A stretch of 14,358 nucleotides of DNA. Source: Flavobacterium sp. GTDB lineage: Bacteria > Bacteroidota > Bacteroidia > Flavobacteriales > Flavobacteriaceae. Position numbers and translations under genes: made by a program. Position 1 is the stretch's first letter, and the number at the start of each line of letters is the position of its first letter. The notes under the pieces are model-generated. The model searched no databases, was not told the origin of the DNA, and was given only the letters and a program-made list of their open reading frames with translations. Below are positions 6,595 to 13,787 of this stretch, in pieces. The stretch covers positions 1 to 14,358 of the forward strand of contig JALRGZ010000163.1 of assembly GCA_023253295.1 (NCBI GenBank), in the 5' to 3' direction.

Positions 6595-8004
6595 TTACTT
6601 AGAAAACTTGAGAGTTGTTTTACCATACCAAGCCACTACAGCCAAACAAATCAATGGTAAAATGAATGAAAAATTGACTTCAGGTATATATCCAAAAACT
6701 TTAATATCCGAAAATCCAGGACCTCCTAAATCTAAAATACTCCCTTGTAAAACCGGCATTAATGCCCCGCCAACAATAGCCATAACCAATCCGGCAGAGC
6801 CAATTTTAGCTTCGTCACCCATATCTTTTAATGCTATTCCATAGATAGTTGGAAACATAATTGACATAAAAATGGAGATACTTATCAATGAAATTAACCC
6901 AGGCATTCCTTGTAATACAATCGCTCCTAAAGCACATAAAATACCTCCAATACCAAATACCATCAAAATTTTGGATGGATTAGTGTTTTTCATAATCGCT
7001 GTTCCAATCCACCTGCCTGATAAAAATAGTATCATAGCGGCTATATTATAATAGGTTGCTGTTAATTCTAACCCAAAGGTTTTATTGACATTATCAACAT
7101 ATTGAAATATAAAAGTCCAACACATGATTTGTGCTCCAACATAAAATGCTTGTGCAAGAACTCCATATTTGTAATTTTTATTAGCCCATAGTTTTTTGAA
7201 AGATTCTCCTATTGACATTTTATCTTCATGCGCTGTTTTAGGCATTTTTGTTAAAAAAATAATTACCAAAATTACTAAAACAAATATTCCTAATCCGATG
7301 TAAGGAATACTAATAACTCCTAAATCATTTTCTCTGATACTAGCTAATTCGGATGATGATAATGCTTTAAAAGCTTCGGCTGAATAATCATCTGATTTGA
7401 TTTCTTTAATAACTAAAAACTGCGCCATTATTAATCCTGTTATGGCTCCAACCGGGTTAAATGCCTGCGCTAAATTTAATCGTTGCGTGGCAGTTTCTTT
7501 ATTTCCTAAAAATAAAATTAATGGATTTGAAGTCGTCTCTAAAAATGCTAAACCACAGGTTATAACCCATAATGAAACCAGAAAAAAAGTATAGCTTTGG
7601 TAATGCGCAGCAGGATAAAACAAGAACGCCCCTGTTGCATACAATAGTAAACCCAATATAATTCCCGATTTATAACTAAACTTTCTAACAAATAAAGCCG
7701 CTGGTAATGCCATAAAAAAATAACCAAAATAAAAGGCAAATTGCACTAATGAGGCTTGAGTATTAGAAAGTTCAGGCATTACTTTTTTGAATGTAGAAAC
7801 CATTGGAGTGGTCAAATCATTAGCAATTCCCCAGAGAGCAAATAAGACCGTTATGATAACAAATTGAAATAAGTATTCTTTGCTTACAACAGGTATTTTT
7901 TGGGATAAACTCTTCTTTTTAATTGTGTTGAATTTCATTGAATTAATTACATCTTGTTGATGAATTTCATCGCTAATTACGGCTGTTTTTTCGAATTGAG
8001 TCAT
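6595..8004 (-). CDS. FucP-type MFS sugar:proton symporter
   Basis: 469 residues, about 12 hydrophobic segments, beginning near residue 44 after a longish cytoplasmic N-terminus. Hallmarks of the fucose/glucose-galactose permease branch of the major facilitator superfamily are present: ANDLTTP in the first membrane helix (61-67, Asn62 and Asp63), QFAFYFGYF in helix 2, and CGLAFLETTSNP in helix 4 (Glu156, matching the proton-coupling Glu of FucP), then LNLAQAFNPVGAITG. It is the last gene of the operon, 23 bases after the kinase, and is followed by a terminator. With a fructokinase and ketose epimerase beside it, fructose or a rare ketose is a more likely substrate than fucose. Substrate is inferred from context only. 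Confidence 0.9.
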   Translation of the reverse strand: MTQFEKTAVISDEIHQQDVINSMKFNTIKKKSLSQKIPVVSKEYLFQFVIITVLFALWGIANDLTTPMVSTFKKVMPELSNTQASLVQFAFYFGYFFMALPAALFVRKFSYKSGIILGLLLYATGAFLFYPAAHYQSYTFFLVSLWVITCGLAFLETTSNPLILFLGNKETATQRLNLAQAFNPVGAITGLIMAQFLVIKEIKSDDYSAEAFKALSSSELASIRENDLGVISIPYIGLGIFVLVILVIIFLTKMPKTAHEDKMSIGESFKKLWANKNYKYGVLAQAFYVGAQIMCWTFIFQYVDNVNKTFGLELTATYYNIAAMILFLSGRWIGTAIMKNTNPSKILMVFGIGGILCALGAIVLQGMPGLISLISISIFMSIMFPTIYGIALKDMGDEAKIGSAGLVMAIVGGALMPVLQGSILDLGGPGFSDIKVFGYIPEVNFSFILPLICLAVVAWYGKTTLKFSK

Positions 8005-8027
8005 TGTTTTATTTTTTAATTTTTTGG

Positions 8028-8954
8028 TTAATATTGAACAACCTCTGTTAATGATTGATATTCAAATCCACTTAAAAATGATTCGATTTCTGATGATGAA
8101 ATAATCGGATTAGCTCCTTCACTTTGTGCTACAATAGCACCAATAGCACTGGCAAAGTCGATAGCATATTGAGGGTCTTTTCCGCTCAAAAGTTTAATGA
8201 TCAAAGAAGCTAAGAAAGAATCACCTGAACCTACAGTATCTACAACATGCACTTTGAATCCAGAATTATGGTAGAATTTTTTATTGTAATACAAAATGGC
8301 TCCATGAGCCCCTAAGGTTACACAAATGGTATCAGTATTGGTTTGCTCGGCAATAAATTTGATATTTTGTTCCAATGATTTTATTTCAGAACCCAATCCT
8401 TCGCAAATTTCATAAAGTTCTTCATCATTGAATTTGATAAAATCTGCAGCTTGTAGCAAGTCCAAAACGTTTTTCTTGGTATAATGCGGTACTCTCAAAT
8501 TAACATCAAATATTTTGTATTTGGCCAAAGCCAATAATTCTAATAATGTTTTTTTAGAAACAGCATCTCTACAGGATAAACTTCCGTAAACTAGAAAATC
8601 GGCTTGTTCTACAATTGTTTTAGTTACAGCAGAAATTTCAATTTTATCCCAGGCTGATGGGTATTGAATGTCATAAGAAGCATTTCCTTTTTCGTTTAAA
8701 ATCACGTTGACAATCCCTGTTGGATAAGCTTCTTTTATTTCTATTCCTGTGGTGTTAATGCCTGAATTTTCGAGATAATTAGTTAATTTTTCTCCATTAG
8801 CATCCGCTCCTACTGCACTAATCATAGCCACATCTCCGCCAAGTGCTTTTAGTCGGCTAGCTACATTAAGTGGTGCTCCGCCAATTTTTTTATGCTCCAG
8901 AAATACATCAAAAAGGATTTCTCCAAAACAAACTGCTTTCAATTTTGTTTCCAT
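8028..8954 (-). CDS. PfkB-family carbohydrate kinase, probable fructokinase
   Basis: 308 residues, cytoplasmic. PfkB/ribokinase fold: N-terminal substrate loop FGEILFD (10-16) and GGAPLNVA (25-32), central VTLGAHGA (about 212-219), and the ATP/anion-hole signature DTVGSGDSF (239-247) with Asp245 as catalytic base; GSGD replaces the common GAGD without loss of key residues. The FGE-L-D and GGAP-NVA forms are typical of fructokinases rather than ribokinases. It would phosphorylate fructose (or the ketose made by the epimerase next door) to feed glycolysis. Third gene of the operon, 35 bases after the epimerase and 23 before the transporter. Confidence 0.9.
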   Translation of the reverse strand: METKLKAVCFGEILFDVFLEHKKIGGAPLNVASRLKALGGDVAMISAVGADANGEKLTNYLENSGINTTGIEIKEAYPTGIVNVILNEKGNASYDIQYPSAWDKIEISAVTKTIVEQADFLVYGSLSCRDAVSKKTLLELLALAKYKIFDVNLRVPHYTKKNVLDLLQAADFIKFNDEELYEICEGLGSEIKSLEQNIKFIAEQTNTDTICVTLGAHGAILYYNKKFYHNSGFKVHVVDTVGSGDSFLASLIIKLLSGKDPQYAIDFASAIGAIVAQSEGANPIISSSEIESFLSGFEYQSLTEVVQY

Positions 8955-8989
8955 TGTTTTTATTTTTTGTGTGTGATAAAGTGATATAA

Positions 8990-9841
8990 TTAATTGTTTT
9001 TGTAATGTTTAAGAACCATACTTTTCATGAAATTCAAACTTCCTTTAGCTAAATATTCGGAATTGTATTTGGAAGGTCGCCATAAAGAAGTTGGCCCAAC
9101 CAATGCTTTGATTTCAGAAGAGAAATTTTCTAAAACCAATGGTCCTTGGTAATTGATTTGTGCTAAAGCTTTGAAAAAATCATCCCAATGTACGTTGCCT
9201 TCTCCAGTCATTCCCCTATCCGATTCGGTGATGTGAATGTGTTTTAGTTTATCACCAGCTTCAATAATTGGGTTATAGAAATTAGGTTCTTCAATATTCA
9301 TGTGAAAAGTATCCAAATGCAAACCTAAATTAGGATTGCCAATTTTTTTAATTGAATCTAAAACTTCAGATGCCGAAGTATAAACATAACTTTCATAACG
9401 GTTTATCGGCTCAATTGCAATAGTGATATTTTGCTTTAAAGCATAATTGCTAACTTCGGCTAATACTTGTTCTACAATCCATTTTTCATCCGTTGTACAA
9501 GGAGTACCTGTAAAAGTTCCAATAGCTGAATGTAGAACACCACCTAAAAAATCGCTTTCCATTTCAGCTACTTTATCTAATACTTTTTTGATAGTTGCAG
9601 TTGCTTTTTCAGGATAAAAAGGGATGTGACAATCTTTAGGTAAATTAAAACTACAGCGCCCCAAAATTCTGTGTTCTGTCAATTGTTCCTTTACAGTTTT
9701 TGAATCAAAATTTAAACTGGCCGGTAAATTGATTTCGAGCATATCAAAACCATATTCGGCTGTTTTTTTTATAGCAAATGCTCCACCCTCTGCTGTCCAA
9801 GCAGGAATAAATGATAAAATAGATGTTCCAAAAATTGGCAT
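8990..9841 (-). CDS. Ketose 3-epimerase-like TIM-barrel enzyme (xylose isomerase-like superfamily)
   Basis: 283 residues, the usual length for D-tagatose/D-psicose 3-epimerases. The four metal and catalytic residues of that family can be lined up: Glu150 in INRYESY, Asp177 in LDTFHMNIEE, His203 in HIHITESDRG and Glu238 in LVLENF; GEGNVHWDDF also matches. These enzymes swap the configuration at C3 of ketoses (psicose to fructose, tagatose to sorbose) with Mn2+ or Co2+. Alternatives in the same fold are hydroxypyruvate isomerase and L-rhamnulose/L-ribulose 3-epimerase; the LDTFHMNIEE segment favours the ketose 3-epimerases. Second gene of the sugar operon, 45 bases after the porin and 35 before the fructokinase, which would take its product. 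Confidence 0.85.
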   Translation of the reverse strand: MPIFGTSILSFIPAWTAEGGAFAIKKTAEYGFDMLEINLPASLNFDSKTVKEQLTEHRILGRCSFNLPKDCHIPFYPEKATATIKKVLDKVAEMESDFLGGVLHSAIGTFTGTPCTTDEKWIVEQVLAEVSNYALKQNITIAIEPINRYESYVYTSASEVLDSIKKIGNPNLGLHLDTFHMNIEEPNFYNPIIEAGDKLKHIHITESDRGMTGEGNVHWDDFFKALAQINYQGPLVLENFSSEIKALVGPTSLWRPSKYNSEYLAKGSLNFMKSMVLKHYKNN

Positions 9842-9886
9842 AATTGTTTTTGTATTTTAATTTAAAAATGATTTTAAAATGTTATT

Positions 9887-11305
9887 CTAAAAAAGCCACC
9901 ATTCGGTTCTGACACCTAAATACGAACCCCAACGTTTTTGATTGATTTGCAGAAACGGTGAATAATTATGGTCTTTAGCAAAATCATTATAGCGTGCTAC
10001 AGTGGCAACTAAACGAATGTGAGGACGACTCCAGGGATCTCTCTTTCCTAAGGGAACTAAAGTAGGCACTAATGAAAATTTCCACATACTCGCTTCTGGA
10101 TTATCACCATCTTTTCTGGTGGCATAATGCACTTCCTGAATCAGGTGAAACCAATTGGTTACATAAAAAAAGTTACGGACACCAACTACAAAATCAGTCT
10201 TTTGATTGTACAATTGTTTGCCATTAAAGTACTCATCAGTATTAGTACTTGATGATCCACCTTTACTTTTGGTAAAAACACCATAACCATTGATACTGAA
10301 CTTGTTTGATATATTTAGTAAAAAATGTTCCACCATTGTAAAAGAATAAGCCTTGGTATATTTCCCTTCAGAATCCGGGGCACCATAAGTAGCCCAGGTA
10401 AAAGTGTTTCCGTTATCGCCACCATTGGCAATTCCTGTACCAAATCGTGCAGAAATTTGGTTAAACGAACCCGGTTTCACTGTTTTAAACGGACTATTGT
10501 ATTTAATTCCTGCTACCCAACCATTATCAGAAGGATAATTTTTAGAAACAGCTTCGGAACTTTTAGAAACATAATGAAATTCTCCTAGAAGTTTAAGCGT
10601 TTGATTATTTTTAAAATGCATACTATGTTCTCCAATCCAAACCATACGTTGTCTAATTGCAGGATTGGTTGCTCCTGCAACGGTAACTTGATAATTGTAC
10701 GGAAAGACTCCTGTAGAATCTGATGACGCAGGCATTAGCATCGTCAATTCGGTATTTTTATATTTTACACCAAAACCCTGAGAAGAATGATCATCAAAAT
10801 AGAAATAATCACTAATATGAATATCATCGTATCTTCGAAAGCGGGAACCTGCCCAAGCCGACCATTTACTTCCTAAGATATTGGTTGCTTCAACATAAGC
10901 TTCTGGTAAAATAAAAGTTAATCCGTTATTAGAACGGCTGCTGACATTTCCAACAAATTGTCCGTTAGCTGAATACATTCCTAAACGCATTTGAAAAGTA
11001 ACATTGGTACTATCTTTTCCAATAATTTTTGGCGTAAAATGGATTGCTGGCAAAATATCAATATAATCTACTTGTTCCATACGTCCGCCTAACGAACCTT
11101 GACCTGATAAATTTAATGGTTTCCAATTGTTTCCTTCCCCATTTGGCGAAAGCCCAACTCCTATCCTACCTGTTGTTCCTAATGAAAAATTGGAATTTGT
11201 AATAACAACTTGTGCTTTTAAACTCAAACAGATACTATACAAAATGATTATCCAAACAGCTTTTTTATTACTCCAATAAGATTGCTTTTTAATATTTTTT
11301 TTCAT
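9887..11305 (-). CDS. LamB-like carbohydrate porin
   Basis: 472 residues. A basic start and hydrophobic core (WIIILYSICLSLKAQ, cut near residue 32) form the signal peptide. The body is strand-rich and begins GTTGRIGVGL. LPEAYVEATNI (133-143) and WAGSRFRRYDDIHISDYFYFDD (151-172; key residues W151, R155, D161, D166) match the maltoporin (LamB) pattern of strand and constriction segments. It ends RTEWWLF with the terminal Phe expected for outer-membrane assembly. First gene of the sugar operon, it should let mono- or small oligosaccharides diffuse into the periplasm for the FucP-type symporter. Bacteroidota usually use SusC/SusD for this; none is present here. A longer than usual basic N-terminus (about 15 residues before the hydrophobic core) may mean an internal start, but no internal ATG lies there. 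Confidence 0.85.
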   Translation of the reverse strand: MKKNIKKQSYWSNKKAVWIIILYSICLSLKAQVVITNSNFSLGTTGRIGVGLSPNGEGNNWKPLNLSGQGSLGGRMEQVDYIDILPAIHFTPKIIGKDSTNVTFQMRLGMYSANGQFVGNVSSRSNNGLTFILPEAYVEATNILGSKWSAWAGSRFRRYDDIHISDYFYFDDHSSQGFGVKYKNTELTMLMPASSDSTGVFPYNYQVTVAGATNPAIRQRMVWIGEHSMHFKNNQTLKLLGEFHYVSKSSEAVSKNYPSDNGWVAGIKYNSPFKTVKPGSFNQISARFGTGIANGGDNGNTFTWATYGAPDSEGKYTKAYSFTMVEHFLLNISNKFSINGYGVFTKSKGGSSSTNTDEYFNGKQLYNQKTDFVVGVRNFFYVTNWFHLIQEVHYATRKDGDNPEASMWKFSLVPTLVPLGKRDPWSRPHIRLVATVARYNDFAKDHNYSPFLQINQKRWGSYLGVRTEWWLF

Positions 11306-11362
11306 GGTTTGCAGTTGGTAAAGCTAGTATTTTTATTAAACGTCATTTTGACTATTATTTTC

Positions 11363-11370
11363 CAAATGTA
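11363..11370 (-). promoter_or_regulatory. Candidate -7 box for the sugar operon promoter
   Basis: The minus strand reads TACATTTG, an exact TAnnTTTG match. A TTG (complement of 11389-11391) lies 18 bases further upstream as a plausible -33 element. The box ends 57 bases before the porin ATG, leaving a leader of about 50 bases. Confidence 0.5.
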
Positions 11371-11569
11371 TTATTTAATTTCAATATACAATAAAAAAAA
11401 GCTAATATTTTTTTGATTTAAGTAATCTTATAATAGATATATTACAGATATAGTTATTTATTTTATATAAAATCATAAAAAATAAAAATGATAAATATAA
11501 ATAGTTACATGTACGTTTAATTAAAATTTCACAAACAAAAAGAGTATATTTATATTCGAATTAAATTGT

Positions 11570-11577
11570 TAAATTTG
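11570..11577 (+). promoter_or_regulatory. Candidate -7 box for the Nudix regulator
   Basis: TAAATTTG matches TAnnTTTG exactly and lies 48 bases before the ATG at 11626. No good TTTG is seen at the -33 distance; the region upstream is extremely AT-rich. Confidence 0.45.
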
Positions 11578-11598
11578 TTTTTTTACAAAATCAACTAA

Positions 11599-11615
11599 AA
11601 CCGATAGATTCGGTT
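11599..11615 (+). promoter_or_regulatory. Leader hairpin / candidate operator before the Nudix regulator
   Basis: The inverted repeat AACCGA-TAGAT-TCGGTT lies 10 bases before the start codon and about 22 bases after the predicted -7 box, so it falls in the leader or start of transcription. As DNA it is a dyad fit for a winged-helix dimer and could allow autoregulation; as RNA it could mask the start. Its arm matches the terminator arms at 6543 and 12402. No second copy is found near the porin promoter, which weakens the idea that it is the operon's operator. Confidence 0.45.
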
Positions 11616-11625
11616 AAAAATCAAT

Positions 11626-12363
11626 ATGAAAGCCGAAATAATTCCAAATATATCCGTAGACTGTGTCATTTTTGGATTTGACAAAACCACAAAATCATTA
11701 AACGTTTTACTGATTGAGCGCTATTTAAAATTAGAAGGTTCAGAAATTCCGGTTGTCAATGATTATGTTTTAAAAGGATTTCACACTTTAGAAAATGAAA
11801 CGATAGACGAGACTGCTAATAGGGTTTTAGAAGAGTTAACAGGATTGAATAATTTGTACAAAAAGCAGTTCAGGATTTTTGGTGATCCTAATCGTTTGAA
11901 GAATGAAAAAGATATTATTTGGGCTGAACACGAACATTTCAACCAAAGAACCATCACTATAGCGTATTATATTCTATTACCTACTGATGCAGTTCAAATA
12001 GAAAATAATTCATATAAACCTCGATGGTTTCCGGTAAATCAATTGCCTCAATTGGGTTTTGATCACCGAAAAATAATTGATGAAGCCTATGCCGATTTAA
12101 AAGAAGATGCCTTGTCTAAACCAATTGTTTTTGAATTACTGGCTGATAAATTTACCATTAAAGACTTGCAAGATGCTTATGAAGCTATTCTGGGAGTTGA
12201 AATTGACAACAGAAATTTTAGAAGAAAATTGATTACAAAAAAATACATTATTGCTCTGGATGAAAAACAAGTGGGCGTTTCTAAAAAACCGTCCCAATTG
12301 TATATGTTTAGCAAAGATATTTACCAGAAAATTTATAAGGAGAGTTATTTGATTAGTATTTAA
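11626..12363 (+). CDS. Nudix-fold transcriptional regulator with winged helix (NrtR/AraR type)
   Basis: 245 residues. An N-terminal Nudix domain (about 10-145) is followed by a C-terminal winged helix (about 165-240; FTIKDLQDAYEAI, FRRKLITKKYI). The Nudix catalytic box, normally REUxEExGU, reads RVLEELTGL, so two of the glutamates are replaced and hydrolysis is not expected; this is usual for the Bacteroidota sugar regulators of this class such as AraR, where the Nudix fold senses a sugar or nucleotide ligand. It is divergent from the sugar operon across a 320-base gap and most likely controls it. Ends at a hairpin shared with the convergent NADH dehydrogenase gene. Confidence 0.9.
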   Translation: MKAEIIPNISVDCVIFGFDKTTKSLNVLLIERYLKLEGSEIPVVNDYVLKGFHTLENETIDETANRVLEELTGLNNLYKKQFRIFGDPNRLKNEKDIIWAEHEHFNQRTITIAYYILLPTDAVQIENNSYKPRWFPVNQLPQLGFDHRKIIDEAYADLKEDALSKPIVFELLADKFTIKDLQDAYEAILGVEIDNRNFRRKLITKKYIIALDEKQVGVSKKPSQLYMFSKDIYQKIYKESYLISI

Positions 12364-12401
12364 TTTTTCTTTTACATGAAATTGGATTTGTAATTATAAA
12401 A

Positions 12402-12428
12402 AAACCGATACAAATAATGTATCGGTTT
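12402..12428. terminator. Bidirectional terminator between the regulator and the NADH dehydrogenase
   Basis: A perfect 10-base-pair stem (AAACCGATAC 12402-12411 with GTATCGGTTT 12419-12428) and a seven-base loop lie between two convergent genes. On the minus strand it is followed by seven T; on the plus strand by TTTTACTATTTT, a weaker tract. It therefore serves the NADH dehydrogenase well and the regulator probably. Confidence 0.9.
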
Positions 12429-12448
12429 TACTATTTTAATAAGAGCGA

Positions 12449-13729
12449 TTATTTTGCAACATCTTCAGTTTTGATTTTTTTATCAGGTCTGATAATCATC
12501 CGCAATGAATTGTCCTTAGCAAAATATGCAATCATCCAGTTGTAAAAAGTTTTTACTTTATTTCTATACGTAATTAATGAAATTAAGTGAATAAACAACC
12601 AAATCATCCAGGCGAATGTTCCTTTAAAGTGCATTTTTGGTTTTGGTAAGTCAACTACCGCTTTCGCTTTTCCAATGATTGCCATTGAACCTTTATCAAC
12701 ATATTTAAATGGAACTAATGGTTTTTGATAAATAGCATTTTTAAAGTTTTTAGCTAAATTAACTCCTTGTTGGATTGCTACCTGAGCCACTTGTGGATGT
12801 CCGTTAGGAAAACTTTCGTCGTTAAACTGGATACAGGTATCTCCAATGGCATAAATATTAGCGGTTCCTTCAATTTTATTATATGCATCTGTTTTTAGAC
12901 GTTTTCCACGACCATAAGCATCAGCCGGAATTCCTTTGAATTCACGTGCAGTAACCCCTGCTGCCCAGATTAGGTTCTTTGTTTGAATAGTTTCTCCATT
13001 TGCAAAATGTACGGTGTCATCTACATAATCCACTACATTGTTGTTTAGCTTTACAATAACACCTAAATCAGTAATAGCCTTATAGGTGTCTTCCTGAGAT
13101 TGTTTACTCATTGGAGTTAACAAAGCTGGCGCTCCGTCAACTAAATAAATGTTACTAGCTGTGGTTTCTAATTCAGGATATTCTTTTAAAAGAATATTTT
13201 TACGCATTTCAGCAAACATTCCTGAAATTTCTACTCCTGTAGGTCCTCCACCAGCAACAACAACAGTCAATAATTTTCTTCGTTTACGGATATCTTTAGT
13301 AATAGCTGCTTTTTCCAAGTTTTTCAGTAAAGTGTTACGCATTACTATAGCATCGTTCAAAGTTTTCATTGGGATGGCATTTTTACGAACATTTTCCATT
13401 CCAAAATAACTCGTCTCAGCTCCCGTTGCAAAAACTAATTTGTCGTAATTCAGTTCACCGTTGCTTAAAATAACTTTGTTTTCAGTAGGAACTACTTCAA
13501 TTAATTCTCCTAAACGAAATTGAAGATTCTTTTTTCCAGAGAAAAATTTTCTAAAAGGATAACTAATACTTGACGGCTCTAAATAAGCTGTAGCTACTTG
13601 ATAAATAAGTGGTGGGAAAAAATTATAATTGTTTTTATCTACCAAAGTTACATGAACTCCGTCTTGATTTAACAACTCCTTTGCAAGGTTCATTCCAGCA
13701 AAACCGCCTCCGATTATTACGATTTCCAT
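12449..13729 (-). CDS. ndh: Type II NADH dehydrogenase (NADH:quinone oxidoreductase)
   Basis: 426 residues. Passes electrons from NADH to membrane quinone through FAD without pumping protons. Motifs in order: FAD-binding IIGGGFAGMN (5-14) with VDKNNYNFF, quinone-side PPLIYQVA (39-46), NAD-binding GGGPTGVE (160-167), the second FAD contact IYAIGDTC (292-299), and the quinone-site AQVAIQQG (315-322). The C-terminus has a hydrophobic stretch (FAWMIWLFIHLISLITY, about 372-388) for membrane attachment. Stands alone between a bidirectional terminator and the helicase gene; 58 bases separate it from the helicase stop, with a possible terminator, so it may have its own promoter. Confidence 0.95.
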   Translation of the reverse strand: MEIVIIGGGFAGMNLAKELLNQDGVHVTLVDKNNYNFFPPLIYQVATAYLEPSSISYPFRKFFSGKKNLQFRLGELIEVVPTENKVILSNGELNYDKLVFATGAETSYFGMENVRKNAIPMKTLNDAIVMRNTLLKNLEKAAITKDIRKRRKLLTVVVAGGGPTGVEISGMFAEMRKNILLKEYPELETTASNIYLVDGAPALLTPMSKQSQEDTYKAITDLGVIVKLNNNVVDYVDDTVHFANGETIQTKNLIWAAGVTAREFKGIPADAYGRGKRLKTDAYNKIEGTANIYAIGDTCIQFNDESFPNGHPQVAQVAIQQGVNLAKNFKNAIYQKPLVPFKYVDKGSMAIIGKAKAVVDLPKPKMHFKGTFAWMIWLFIHLISLITYRNKVKTFYNWMIAYFAKDNSLRMIIRPDKKIKTEDVAK

Positions 13730-13749
13730 AATTTTTTAATTTTAAAAAT

Positions 13750-13777
13750 AACATCTTTCACTTGGGGTAAAAGGATG
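13750..13777 (-). terminator. Weak candidate terminator after the helicase gene
   Basis: On the minus strand ACATCCTTT pairs with AAAGATGT with one bulged base, followed by a short T tract (ATTTTT). It lies just after the helicase stop and before the NADH dehydrogenase start. The loop is large and the stem imperfect. Confidence 0.4.
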
Positions 13778-13787
13778 TCTTACAGTT

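Larger units (their letters stand above)
11306..11625. other. Divergent intergenic control region of the sugar operon and its regulator
   Basis: 320 bases, more than 80% A/T by eye, with no reading frame or RNA gene seen. It holds one candidate -7 box in each direction (11363-11370 minus, 11570-11577 plus) and one clear dyad (11599-11615). The boxes are about 200 bases apart, so the two promoters do not overlap. Confidence 0.65.
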
